Of a stretch of DNA of 64,000 bases, positions 53,994-63,498 are shown one piece after another. The position numbers were made by a program, and so were the translations under genes. The notes under the pieces were generated by a model, which did no database searches, was not told the origin of the DNA, and saw only the letters and a program-made list of their open reading frames with translations. How positions within the stretch are numbered: position 1 is the stretch's first letter; the number at the start of each line of letters is the position of its first letter. The stretch spans positions 992,001 to 1,056,000 of the forward strand of contig JAXLVB010000002.1 of NCBI GenBank assembly GCA_046329195.1, read 5' to 3'. This DNA is from JAXLVB01 sp046329195 (lineage in GTDB: Bacteria > Bacteroidota > Bacteroidia > Cytophagales > Spirosomataceae).

Positions 53994-55385
53994 ATGTCTT
54001 TGTTTCGTTGCTTTACCCTTTCTTTCTTATTCAGTAATCTGCTTGGCTTTGGGCAATCTATCCCTACTTTGCGTATTTCAAAAAACCATCGCTTCTTACA
54101 AACTCAATCTGGAGAGCCTTTCTTTTGGTTAGGAGATACGGGCTGGTTGCTCTTTACAAAATTGACCCGAGAAGAAGCCATCCAATACCTCGACGACCGC
54201 AAGGCTAAAGGGTTTAATGTGATACAAGTGATGGGACTACATACGTTGAAGGTAGTGAATCGGTATGGAGATTCAGCACTGGTGCAGCAGCAAGTAGCAC
54301 ATCCTAAGGTAACCCAAGGAACCTCATTTCAAAACGCTGAAGAATACGATTATTGGGACCATATTAACTTTGTGATAGACGAGGCAGCCAAACGAGGTAT
54401 CTTTATCGGGTTTGTGCCGGTTTGGGGCAGTAATATCAAAAGCGGAAAAATCACCCCTCAGCAAGTGCAAGCATATGCAGCCTTCTTGGCAACACGGTAT
54501 GGTAACAAACCCAATATTATTTGGCTCAATGGTGGTGACGTCAGAGGTGGCGAGCAGCTATTGGTTTGGAATACACTGGGGCAAACACTTCGACAATTTG
54601 ATAGCAAGCACCTTATCACCTTTCATCCACGAGGACGATATTCTTCGTTAGACTGGTTTCATCAAGAGCCTTGGCTGGATTTCAACCTGTTTCAGTCAGG
54701 GCATCAAACCTACCAACAGGACACCTTAAAAAGTGAAAAACGGCATTATGGCGAAGACAATTGGAAGTATGTGGATGAGGCTTATGGCCTTACTCCCATA
54801 AAGCCAATTTTGGATGGTGAGCCCTCTTACGAAGGCATTCCACATGGGCTGCACGATACTTCACAACCCCGATGGACGGATGCCGACCTACGTCGCTATG
54901 CCTATTGGTCTGTTTTTGCCGGGGCGTTTGGTTTCACCTATGGCCACAATGCAGTGATGCAATTTTTTCGGAATGAGGCCGATGAAAAGCGTTCGTATGG
55001 ACCTTTGGAACGATGGGATACCGCCCTGAACGCCCCTGGTGCCAGTCAACTAATTTATTTAAAACGATTAGTAGAACAAGACCCTTCTTATTTTGACCGA
55101 GTGCCAGCCCAAGCCCTTATTTTGAATCAGGGGCAACGCTACGAGTATTTTGCCGCATGTCAATCCAAGCAATTTATCTATGTCTATACGTTCACAGGTA
55201 GGCCAATTCACTTACAATTAGGCAGTTTGACTGGAACCTCAGTGTCAGCCTACTGGTATAATCCACGCTGGGGAGAGAAGACCGCCATCGGAACCTTTAC
55301 GAATCAAAGCACCAAAAAATTCACTCCTCCAGGAACACCTCAGTTTGGAAATGATTGGGTGCTGGTATTGACAAGTGGGAAGTAA
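53994..55385 (+). CDS. DUF4038/GH140-like secreted glycoside hydrolase
   Basis: 463 residues from ATG 53994 (MSLFRCFTLSFLFSNLLGFG), chosen for its signal peptide over an in-frame start 14 codons earlier. A TIM-barrel apiosidase-like domain (DUF4038) starts with 'FFWLGDTGWLLFTKLTREEA' and 'GFNVIQVMGLHTL'; 'NIIWLNGGDVRGG' and 'PILDGEPSYEGIPHG' hold likely acid residues. A C-terminal collagen-binding-like beta domain ('YVYTFTGRPIHLQLGSL') follows. GH140 members cut apiose linkages in pectin RG-II, but the wider family is diverse, so the substrate is open. Confidence 0.88.
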   Translation: MSLFRCFTLSFLFSNLLGFGQSIPTLRISKNHRFLQTQSGEPFFWLGDTGWLLFTKLTREEAIQYLDDRKAKGFNVIQVMGLHTLKVVNRYGDSALVQQQVAHPKVTQGTSFQNAEEYDYWDHINFVIDEAAKRGIFIGFVPVWGSNIKSGKITPQQVQAYAAFLATRYGNKPNIIWLNGGDVRGGEQLLVWNTLGQTLRQFDSKHLITFHPRGRYSSLDWFHQEPWLDFNLFQSGHQTYQQDTLKSEKRHYGEDNWKYVDEAYGLTPIKPILDGEPSYEGIPHGLHDTSQPRWTDADLRRYAYWSVFAGAFGFTYGHNAVMQFFRNEADEKRSYGPLERWDTALNAPGASQLIYLKRLVEQDPSYFDRVPAQALILNQGQRYEYFAACQSKQFIYVYTFTGRPIHLQLGSLTGTSVSAYWYNPRWGEKTAIGTFTNQSTKKFTPPGTPQFGNDWVLVLTSGK

Positions 55386-55454
55386 ACACATTGACATTTG
55401 GATGGCAACTGTTCGTCTTGCGCCTGTCCACAAGCTTGTAGTAAGAGTCAAAAG

Positions 55455-56201
55455 CTATTTCTTCACCATAATCGTATAGCCCAGTGGGTCGTCGGTAGAC
55501 CCCCAATTGAGCCACCGAGCCATGTGTGCCCATGCTACTAACATTACTATAATTGGAAGAAAGACGATTAATAAAATAAACTTGATGGGTGCTAACCAAT
55601 AAGGGCGCCAATTGAGGCCATGACCCACATAAAAAACGATGATTTTTGACACAATAGCATTGATGTCGGTACCACGATTGGTGATAACAGCACTACTAAA
55701 CTCTCTGAAAATCAAGGCCAACATGCTTGGCGTATAACGATGATAATCGTAAGGAGCAAAATGAAATCGAGCCGACCACGGGAGCGTAACTATACCTGAT
55801 CCTGTGGGGGCGAGTACTCGTCGCATTTCGCTGATGAGCTTGGTCGGGTCTGGAATATGTTCGATTACCTCCGTGCAAATAAAATGGTCAATGCTATTAT
55901 CGGCAAAGGGTAAATTCTCTCCGTTGAAATAGATGACATCGGGGTTGGCGTAGTCAAAATACTTGGCTTCTTCTACATCAATGCCAATGTATTCGGCTTT
56001 AGATGAGTCAACCAAATGCTTAAAAGGGCTATTGCCACAACCAATGTCCAGGACCTTACCCTTGAACTGAGGTATTTGTTGACGCAACAACGAATAGATG
56101 GTAAGAAACTGAAAATCAACCAATAAACGCACTCCAAATAGTACTTTACTCCACAGGGAATTGGGGGCATTGTGCCGAATCGGCTTAAATCGTTCACTCA
56201 T
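55455..56201 (-). CDS. Class I SAM-dependent methyltransferase, membrane-associated
   Basis: 248 residues. Methyltransf_11-type fold with SAM motif I 'GKVLDIGCGNSPFKHLV' (about 48-64), acidic motif 'YIGIDVEEAKYF', 'NSIDHFICTEVIEHIPDPTK' (motif IV) and 'VLAPTGSGIVTLPW'. A C-terminal hydrophobic region (about 190-228) probably anchors it. It overlaps the fusion gene upstream (56194) by 8 bp, so both are translationally coupled and probably act on the same lipid-linked sugar or surface glycan. Confidence 0.9.
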   Translation of the reverse strand: MSERFKPIRHNAPNSLWSKVLFGVRLLVDFQFLTIYSLLRQQIPQFKGKVLDIGCGNSPFKHLVDSSKAEYIGIDVEEAKYFDYANPDVIYFNGENLPFADNSIDHFICTEVIEHIPDPTKLISEMRRVLAPTGSGIVTLPWSARFHFAPYDYHRYTPSMLALIFREFSSAVITNRGTDINAIVSKIIVFYVGHGLNWRPYWLAPIKFILLIVFLPIIVMLVAWAHMARWLNWGSTDDPLGYTIMVKK

Positions 56202-58179
56202 TTCTCAAAGATTTCACAAGGGTTTTGATTTCGTCGGTGGTTCGATATTGCCGCTCGCCTTTACGAATTTTAGTACGAATAAATTTAGGCCGCTTCTTGG
56301 TTTCTTCAAAAATCTTGCTGATGTATTCTCCTAAAAATGAGATACCTAATAGATTGATACCCCCAAAAAACAAAACTAAGACAATAATAGTGGGGATACC
56401 ATGCGGAATATCGGGGTACAAGAAACGTCCGATAATTTGGACGATGGCAGCCAAAAACGAAAGACCCGTTAGTAAGAAGCCTGCATAACTCATGAGTTCG
56501 AGCGGTGCAAAGCTAAAACTAAAGATGGCTTTTTTGGCCCACCAGATATTTTTGGTCCAGTTGTTGGTTGACACCCCAAACATCCGTTCTGGACGTACAT
56601 AAGGAACTCCTGTTTGTTTGAAGCCCACCCAAGCCCGTAGCCCTCTTAAAAACTGTTCGGTTTCGGGTAAATTCACCAATTCTCGCACTACCTTTCGGTC
56701 TATCAACGAAAAATCGCCTGCATCGGTAGGGATATTAATGTAAGAAAGTTTTTTGAACAACCTGTAGAACGACTTGTAAAAGAAATGAACATGGGCGGGC
56801 ATTTCTCGTTTGACTCGTACTCCATACACCACGTCATAGCCTTCTTGCCATTTTTCATAAAAAGAAGGAATGATTTCGGGTGGGTCTTGCAAATCGCCAT
56901 CCATGAGCACTACGGCATCACCTGTGGCTATTTCCATCCCACTCAAAAATGCCGACTGTGAACCAAAATTTCGAGAATGGGTGATGGCCACCACGTTCGG
57001 GTCTTTGGCACAAATCTCGCTTAATACTTCTTCGGTATTATCTGGCGAACAGTCATTTACAAAAATAATTTCATACCTGACTTTCAGCTGGTTAAACATC
57101 TTTACCAAACGCTCGTACATGTATGGAATTGCCTGTGCATCTTTATAACAGGCGATGATGGGCGATATAATTGGATTAAGATAGGGGTTCTGAAAGGCCG
57201 GTAGCACATTCGTTTCATAGCCCCGTTCTACCTGCCAATCACGATACTGCAACAAACCATTGGCAAGGGAGGTGCGTGCTTTCCAAGCAAAATCAGCTTG
57301 AATAGCCGACGGGTCACCGTACCATTCCGCCAAGTCCCACTTTCGATTAGGCATTGAGCCCCAAGTAGGGGGTTTGGTTAACTGAAAAACCTGACGGGTT
57401 ACCTCCACCAAATCCCGCATGGTGGTTTTGGTACCTGTTGCTACATTGTACGACTTGCCTCGGGTATTTTCACCCACTTGAAGAGCCGTTAGTAAGAAAG
57501 CTTCAAGGCAATCGTCAATATAGACAAAATCTCGACTAATATCGGGCGAAACTAAAGGCGGAAAATCGTGATGACGTGCTTTTTCGACCAAACGAGGAAT
57601 TAGGCGGTCAGGCTCTTCCCAAGCCCCATAAATTGAATACAAGCGCAGGTTGATGGCATTGATTTCGTGCAATTTGGCATAAAACTGAATCAAGTACGCC
57701 GCCGACACTTTTGATACTGCATAGTGGCTGTTGGGTTCTACGGCATCCGTTTCTTTGGGTGCTGTACAATTGAATCCATATTCTGAGCTACTACCTGCAT
57801 GAATATAAACAACTGATTTTGAACAATTTTGAAGAATATTTACCGTTCCTAAAACATTCGTTTCGTACGTTAAATTCACATTACTTTGCTTGGAGTAGGC
57901 TCCATAAGCCGCTAAATTAAAGATAGTTTGAGGCTTATAGGTTTCAAACACACTTTTTACAGAAGCACTGGATAAGATGTCGCAATGAACGATGTTCTCA
58001 AAGGGGACATTCAGCAGTTTCAGTCGCCATGCTTTGCTGGCATCGTGAGTGAGCGCATAGCAGTCTTTGCGAAGTTGAAATATTTTCTCAAACAGGTTGG
58101 CGCCTATGAAACCACTGGCACCAAAAACAAAGATAGGGCCTTTGAGTTGAAGTATTTTTTCTTGTAAAAAATCTTGCAT
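56194..58179 (-). CDS. Fused NAD-dependent epimerase/dehydratase and GT2 glycosyltransferase
   Basis: 661 residues in one uninterrupted frame. Residues 1-310 are an extended SDR: 'FVFGASGFIGANLFEKIF' (cofactor loop), 'SSSEYG' Ser/Glu, 'YAVSK' (Y-x-x-x-K), 'DFVYIDDCLEAFLL'. Residues about 335-661 are a GT2 of the DPM1/ArnC/GtrB type: 'PIIACYKDAQAIPYMYERLV', 'EIIFVNDCSPDNTEEVL', 'DAVVLMDGDLQDPPEIIPSF', then two C-terminal membrane helices (about 555-620). Such GT2 enzymes load a sugar onto undecaprenyl phosphate. The fusion suggests the nucleotide sugar made by the first half is handed to the second. It is followed by a coupled methyltransferase. Confidence 0.93.
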   Translation of the reverse strand: MQDFLQEKILQLKGPIFVFGASGFIGANLFEKIFQLRKDCYALTHDASKAWRLKLLNVPFENIVHCDILSSASVKSVFETYKPQTIFNLAAYGAYSKQSNVNLTYETNVLGTVNILQNCSKSVVYIHAGSSSEYGFNCTAPKETDAVEPNSHYAVSKVSAAYLIQFYAKLHEINAINLRLYSIYGAWEEPDRLIPRLVEKARHHDFPPLVSPDISRDFVYIDDCLEAFLLTALQVGENTRGKSYNVATGTKTTMRDLVEVTRQVFQLTKPPTWGSMPNRKWDLAEWYGDPSAIQADFAWKARTSLANGLLQYRDWQVERGYETNVLPAFQNPYLNPIISPIIACYKDAQAIPYMYERLVKMFNQLKVRYEIIFVNDCSPDNTEEVLSEICAKDPNVVAITHSRNFGSQSAFLSGMEIATGDAVVLMDGDLQDPPEIIPSFYEKWQEGYDVVYGVRVKREMPAHVHFFYKSFYRLFKKLSYINIPTDAGDFSLIDRKVVRELVNLPETEQFLRGLRAWVGFKQTGVPYVRPERMFGVSTNNWTKNIWWAKKAIFSFSFAPLELMSYAGFLLTGLSFLAAIVQIIGRFLYPDIPHGIPTIIVLVLFFGGINLLGISFLGEYISKIFEETKKRPKFIRTKIRKGERQYRTTDEIKTLVKSLRNE

Positions 58180-58261
58180 AATTTCACTTTAAACACCTCA
58201 ATTTCAACACTTTTATGCTAACGTTTTTGAGATGGATGAACAAAGAATAAGATTATTGTTC

Positions 58262-59080
58262 TTAGACGACGGCGGTGGTTTCGGTTAAGTATCGTTCGTA
58301 AACGTCTTGTTTAGCAACTTCGTACAAGTCTGCTGACATGGGTAGGTAATGCCACTCCATTTTATTTTCCATGTATGAGACTCCCTTGCCTTTTACTGTA
58401 GTAGCAATGATAGCTTTGGGCTTGGGAATTGTTGATACTTTACACTGCTGTATGGTTTCTTGAATGGCCAACACATCGTGCCCATCTATCTCAAACACCT
58501 CAAAACCAAGGGCTTTCCATTTTTTAGATTCGGCCGAATCTCCCAAAACATCTTGGGTATAGCCAAAGCCTTGTAAGCCATTTTTATCAATCAACACAAT
58601 AAGATTATCTAACCGATTGCTCACTGCAAAATGCCCTGCTTCCCAAGTAGTTCCTTCGTTGGTTTCGCCATCAGACATCAATACATAGACAAATTCACCA
58701 TTCTGGAGCAGTTTATTGGCCTGCGCAATACCTGTTCCAATGGGGAGACCATGACCCAAAGAACCCGTAGCAAACGGGATACCTTTGAATTTGTTAGGCG
58801 CAGGATGAGCCGAAAGGGTGGTTCCGTCTTTATAAAATGTATCGAGCAATTCGGCTGAGATCTCGCCAGTATGGTATAAACACACGTAAAGAGCTGCTGC
58901 CGCATGGCCTTTAGAGAGGATAAACGCTTCGGTTTCAGCCTTTTCAAGAATCATACTACCGAGCATCAAGTCAATACAACTCAATGAACAGCCAATATGA
59001 CCTGCATTGGCCTTAAAGTAAAGCTCGAGCAATTGCAGGCGAAGCGACCCTTGTAAACGATAGATTTGTGCTGGGTTCAA
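58262..59080 (-). CDS. Transketolase N-terminal subunit
   Basis: 272 residues, the size of the split-transketolase N half. Thiamine-diphosphate and Mg binding: 'AGHIGCSLSCIDLMLGSM', 'LSKGHAAAALY', 'GSLGHGLPIGTGIAQANKLL', the G-D-G-like motif 'SDGETNEGTTWEAGHFA' (S replaces the first G), and 'IDKNGLQGFGYT'. The C-terminal half, normally the next gene, is absent: upstream is a GT39-like gene and downstream the epimerase fusion. In glycan clusters such pairs make unusual sugars. Here the partner must be encoded elsewhere or the function has changed. Confidence 0.92.
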   Translation of the reverse strand: MNPAQIYRLQGSLRLQLLELYFKANAGHIGCSLSCIDLMLGSMILEKAETEAFILSKGHAAAALYVCLYHTGEISAELLDTFYKDGTTLSAHPAPNKFKGIPFATGSLGHGLPIGTGIAQANKLLQNGEFVYVLMSDGETNEGTTWEAGHFAVSNRLDNLIVLIDKNGLQGFGYTQDVLGDSAESKKWKALGFEVFEIDGHDVLAIQETIQQCKVSTIPKPKAIIATTVKGKGVSYMENKMEWHYLPMSADLYEVAKQDVYERYLTETTAVV

Positions 59081-59172
59081 TGCAACGTTAGTTAGGTATT
59101 AGGTATTGGCCAAGACTCAGTAAAAGACCTTACCTCTATGCCACGATTTGACAAATCGTGATACAACGTGAA

Positions 59173-60909
59173 CTAGTATCGAAATTTTAGACCCTCAAAA
59201 TTAAAAATAACTTTCGGCTTTTGGGTACTTTTTTGCCAAAGGATAACGAGGTTTGGCTCTTGGGGGTTAATCTTTTGCTGAAACTCAGCCTCTTTGGGCA
59301 GATACAAATTGACTAACTGGGCATCTAATACCGATACAGCAGCCTTGATGGTATCGGCGGCGGAAAATACGCTTTGGGTATTGCTGGGGTAAATGATGGT
59401 GTCGCCAGGTTGGTAAAGATTGGTCAGTGTGTGCGCTATAAAAGCGTATGGGTTAGCCGTTCGGGGTTTAGAAAAGTAAGTGTATTTGGGAATCTGGTCG
59501 TTGTAAATGGCACGAATTGTTCCACTCACAAACCAAAGTTGGCAGGCTACTATCACATAAGCTATTGACCGAATCCCGATTTCCCAGCGAGTAATAGCGT
59601 AAAGAGGAATACTCACTAAAATAATAGCATACGGAAAGGCAAAAGCCATGTACCGCAAGTTGATACCCACGGTGTGGCCGGCTTTGAACGCCTGCAAAAT
59701 CATCCATCCTACTGGCAAAAAGGTCATCAGGAGCAAGAACCAAAACAAATAGTTGTCGTCTTTAGCTTTCTTAAATTGCCTTCTGAACGCCCAAATGATA
59801 ACAGGCACAAAGGAAAATACAATAAAGTATAAACTGGTTTGAGAATAAAAAAACCATCCTACTACCTGAATCACGACGATGGCAATCAGAAATCGTAACA
59901 GGCGACTTCCTAAAAATGCCACCACACAAAAGGTGGTAAAACAGCCCACGAGCAGGCTCAACAGCAGGTTTTTAAAACCCTTGAGGATATCGGCCAAGCC
60001 GTTGGTAGTCAGAAATAAATCACTGAGTACGTGTATCGTTTTGGTAAACACCAACTGAGGAGTAGCAGGGTCTATCCATCCTGCATAGGGGTTGGGTGTA
60101 GGAGGATGCTTGGCTATAGACGAATAAAATTCTTCGACGTCTTTAACCGTTTTTAGAGAGTATTGCCCTCCTCCTATCGTCATCCAAGTAATCAGGCACA
60201 CCGCAGGTAATAGCATACTTAACACCAGTCCTACGTAGGTTTTGAGGTCTCTTACGTTGAGCAGCGTAAAAAGCCCATGTCCTACAAATACCATAAACGT
60301 GAGGTAGTGACTAAGCAAACTGAACGTAACAGCCAGTGAATAAAACAGGTAGTACTTGATTTTGACCTCCTTGCTGACAATCTTCAAAAAGAAATGACTG
60401 GCCAACAAGGTAAAAAAGAGGCTCATCGAATAATTGCGCACGATGTGGCTTTGAGCGATAAAAAAAGGTTCTATCGTAGCCAAAAAGGCAGCAATTAAGG
60501 CAAGATTGGCATTGCGAAAGTGCTGATAGACAAAAATGTACAGCATCACAACCAACATCACGCTGAAAAGTACTGATAAAAACCGAACTGAGAAATCGCT
60601 TAAACCAAATGCTTTTGTCCAAAGATTAAGTACCAAATAGTGAGCGGGGCTGTTCCCCCAATCGCCTCTGGCCACAGCTTCGTTGAAATCAACGATACTT
60701 TTATCACGCCAAAACTCATGAGGGGTAAACGAAGGTTTCGAGAAAATATCTTGCTGATTGGCTCCTTCGGGGCTGATGGCCTGGCTGACCAACAAGGTCA
60801 CCTTTTCGTCAATATACAGCCCATAAGTGTCTAATTTATAAAGCCTTAAGATAAACGCAACAAATAGCAAAAGAAGCAGCCAACGTGTATGGATAGAAAT
60901 TCGAGACAT
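59173..60909 (-). CDS. GT39-like membrane glycosyltransferase
   Basis: 578 residues from the ATG at 60909-60907 (MSRISIHTRWLLLLLFVAFI). Multi-pass protein with about ten to twelve membrane helices. The PMT_2/GT39 signature appears in the first periplasmic loop ('LRLYKLDTYGLYIDEKVTLL') with the acidic pair and 'WGNSPAHYLVLNLWTKAFGL'; 'YSMSLFFTLLASHFFL' helices follow; the C-terminal periplasmic domain is 'YPSNTQSVFSAADT...'. Such enzymes transfer a sugar from a polyprenyl-phosphate donor outside the inner membrane, fitting the donor-making GT2 fusion at 56194. Confidence 0.85.
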   Translation of the reverse strand: MSRISIHTRWLLLLLFVAFILRLYKLDTYGLYIDEKVTLLVSQAISPEGANQQDIFSKPSFTPHEFWRDKSIVDFNEAVARGDWGNSPAHYLVLNLWTKAFGLSDFSVRFLSVLFSVMLVVMLYIFVYQHFRNANLALIAAFLATIEPFFIAQSHIVRNYSMSLFFTLLASHFFLKIVSKEVKIKYYLFYSLAVTFSLLSHYLTFMVFVGHGLFTLLNVRDLKTYVGLVLSMLLPAVCLITWMTIGGGQYSLKTVKDVEEFYSSIAKHPPTPNPYAGWIDPATPQLVFTKTIHVLSDLFLTTNGLADILKGFKNLLLSLLVGCFTTFCVVAFLGSRLLRFLIAIVVIQVVGWFFYSQTSLYFIVFSFVPVIIWAFRRQFKKAKDDNYLFWFLLLMTFLPVGWMILQAFKAGHTVGINLRYMAFAFPYAIILVSIPLYAITRWEIGIRSIAYVIVACQLWFVSGTIRAIYNDQIPKYTYFSKPRTANPYAFIAHTLTNLYQPGDTIIYPSNTQSVFSAADTIKAAVSVLDAQLVNLYLPKEAEFQQKINPQEPNLVILWQKSTQKPKVIFNFEGLKFRY

Positions 60910-60990
60910 CACAAGAAGGTACAATTAAATACACCAGATTAGGTCAATTGGAACGATAACATCGCCAACAATAGTTGCAAGATACTGAGT

Positions 60991-63024
60991 TTACATTTTA
61001 ACCACAACAAATTCAACCCTTCGATTCAATTTTCGCTTGTCTTCGGTTACGTTACTAGCAACGGGCTTGGTCGAACCCCAGCCTTTTACACTAATTCGTT
61101 TTTCATCTATTCCTTTAGATGTCAAGTATTTCTTTACTTCCGTAACACGATCCTGCGAGAGTTGTAAGTTAAGGTTAAAATCGCCTTGATTGTCGGTATG
61201 GCCTTCCAGTTGAATTTCTACAGTGGGGTTATCCTTCATTATTTGCAGAATTCGGTCTAATTCTGGATAAGATGCTGGTAACAATTCAAACTTACTTTGC
61301 TCGAAAAATACGTGATTCAGCACTATTTTTTGTCCGGGCGCAATCGGAATCAAGTAGAGATTCTTTTTGATTTCCCGGTAATTTTTTTCTTTAGCCAAAT
61401 CTATAGACTCACTTAACGGCATGTACCCTTTCTTTGAAGCAATAATCGAATAGGTTTCACGCAATGGCACTACCATTTTGTATTCGCCCGTTTGGGGGTC
61501 ATAGTCGGTTTTGCCTACTTCTTTGTTATCTACCAGCACATTGGCCAATACATCGGCACCAATTGGTTTTTTGCTCACAAAATCATACACATTTCCCGAA
61601 ATGATAGCTACTGGTTCGGGCTTTATAGCTGGATACAATTTGAGGCGATAGATGTCTTCTAAACCCAATGACTCTTCTTGCGAGCACAAGTAAGCGTAGT
61701 CGCCCGAAGCGGGAATGGTAAAATAACCGTCCCATTCGGGCGTGTTGATGGCAGCACCAAGGTTTTCGGGGGCGCTCCATTTGGTCCATGTTTCGTCTAA
61801 CCGACGAGTCAGAAAGATGTCGTTGCTACCATAACCAGCATGGCCCGCTGTTGAAAAGTAGAGTGTTTTGTTATCAGCGGCCACAAAAGGTGTGCTTTCG
61901 GCCTCGGCGGTATTAATAGAAGGTCCCATGTTACGGGGTTCGGACCACGAGCTGTCTGGTTGCAAAAACGAAACGTACAAGTCCTTTGAGCCAAAAGTTT
62001 CTTTGGCTTGTGCTGTCATGACCAACACTTTGCCATCGGGCGAGAGTGAGAACTCAGAGTAATTACTTTCGTTTTGGTAATTTTTAATTTTGACTTCCGT
62101 CGGAAATGTCCATCCGTTTCGTTGTCTCTTCGATTTTGAAAGTCCCTTGGCTAAGGTACCATCAGGACGGTAAATATTGATCAGTAAAATTGTCTTGCCA
62201 TCGGTCGAAATCGAGCAAATGGCGTTATTATCGGCGTTATTGATGGGTTCGCCGAGATTTTGTGCTTCGCCCCACACACCGCCAGCCTCTAATTTTGAAT
62301 ACCAAACGTCTTGGTTTTTCTTTTTGGTAATGCGGTCTATTTCACCCATATTATCGGGGTGGTTCCAGCGAGTAAAATACAACGTTTTACCATCTGGTGC
62401 AATCACAGGTGCCAACTCATGCGCTTTGGAGTTGACTCCTGCGCCTAAATTTTCTTTCACAATGTCCATAGGGGTGTCTTTGTTTACATTGATTAACACC
62501 TCTATGGGTTTATCTGCCTGCGAAACGCCGATAGCGTCTATTTGATTCCAACCTTTAACACGAGCCGTATTTAACACCAACTTGATCGCCGATACCTTGA
62601 AGGGAGTCATTTCGGGAAGGATAATGGTGAGCAACTTGCCCGACCCTGAAGATGGTAGCTCGGCATTTTCATAAATAGCGTGCTCTTTTCCACCCTCATC
62701 ATAAGCCAATATTTTTGTTATACAGCCCTGTCCTATGTTTTCGGCAATCACCACCTGACGAATCGGCATCAGTGTGTCGTACATAACTTTAATCCATTCG
62801 TCGCCAGGGTTATCTTGTGTAGAAGGCTGCCATGCACAGGTAGTAGAGCCATATTGGGGTAATTTGTTGGGCCGCCCCAATGCCTGAATGGCTCGATATT
62901 CGGTGGTTTGCCCAGCAAAAAGGGCTTCTGTTGAGAACCCCAACACTTTACTGGCCCAAAAAACTTTTTGGGCATTTGTCTGAAAAGCAAGACATAACCC
63001 AACTAAAATCAATCCCAAGCGCAT
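60991..63024 (-). CDS. OmpA-family protein with PD40 propeller
   Basis: 677 residues. Signal peptide (RLGLILVGLCLAFQTNAQ), a discoidin-like N-terminal domain (about 25-170), a beta-propeller of WD40-like PD40 repeats (about 195-450: 'APVIAPDGKTLYFTRWNHPD', 'SISTDGKTILLINIYR', 'STPFVAADNKTLYFSTAGH'), a carboxypeptidase-regulatory-like domain (about 465-550) and a C-terminal OmpA peptidoglycan-binding domain (about 565-677, 'QLEGHTDNQGDFNLNLQLSQ', 'ISVKGWGSTKPVASN', 'NRRVEFVV'). This architecture is common in Bacteroidota, including PorE-like type IX secretion parts, but no other such genes are near. Probably anchors the envelope to peptidoglycan. Confidence 0.88.
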   Translation of the reverse strand: MRLGLILVGLCLAFQTNAQKVFWASKVLGFSTEALFAGQTTEYRAIQALGRPNKLPQYGSTTCAWQPSTQDNPGDEWIKVMYDTLMPIRQVVIAENIGQGCITKILAYDEGGKEHAIYENAELPSSGSGKLLTIILPEMTPFKVSAIKLVLNTARVKGWNQIDAIGVSQADKPIEVLINVNKDTPMDIVKENLGAGVNSKAHELAPVIAPDGKTLYFTRWNHPDNMGEIDRITKKKNQDVWYSKLEAGGVWGEAQNLGEPINNADNNAICSISTDGKTILLINIYRPDGTLAKGLSKSKRQRNGWTFPTEVKIKNYQNESNYSEFSLSPDGKVLVMTAQAKETFGSKDLYVSFLQPDSSWSEPRNMGPSINTAEAESTPFVAADNKTLYFSTAGHAGYGSNDIFLTRRLDETWTKWSAPENLGAAINTPEWDGYFTIPASGDYAYLCSQEESLGLEDIYRLKLYPAIKPEPVAIISGNVYDFVSKKPIGADVLANVLVDNKEVGKTDYDPQTGEYKMVVPLRETYSIIASKKGYMPLSESIDLAKEKNYREIKKNLYLIPIAPGQKIVLNHVFFEQSKFELLPASYPELDRILQIMKDNPTVEIQLEGHTDNQGDFNLNLQLSQDRVTEVKKYLTSKGIDEKRISVKGWGSTKPVASNVTEDKRKLNRRVEFVVVKM

Positions 63025-63436
63025 AGTTCTATCAATTTGGCAACAGCCGATTCATCCCCATTGAGGCTAAATTGGCAAAAAACAGATGTGTGTGGCTGTT
63101 TTACCCTCAAAACAACTAAAAAGTATGCTTTGTTGCAACAACTTTTATCAACGCTTCAACCGCAAAAAAAGTACCAAAGTTCTCAACATGCTTTGAAATG
63201 GATTCTGTCAACCTGAAAGTGTGAGTTTTAGGATTTAAAATAATTATAAAATCAATTTCTACACAAGTCCAACATAAATGAAATAAGAAATCAAACTGAA
63301 GGACTCCGTTTACATATCATTGATTTTCAAATCATTAACTCATATTTCACAATTACCAAAACCTCTATTTGGATTAATCAAATATTAAAAAAAGCTAAAT
63401 TGATGGCTAACTTCAGAATTTCACCAAAATTCCCAA

Positions 63437-63444
63437 TACTTTTG
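63437..63444 (+). promoter_or_regulatory. Promoter -7 element before the TolC-like gene
   Basis: TACTTTTG fits TAnnTTTG; no clear TTTG lies 19-21 bp upstream. Transcription would start near 63451. The remainder of the 474-bp gap 63025-63498 is AT-rich, with no gene or hairpin that I can support. Confidence 0.5.
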
Positions 63445-63498
63445 CGATTAAACCAGCAATACACTCCTTGTAAGTACTTGATATTGAGAAACTATCCC

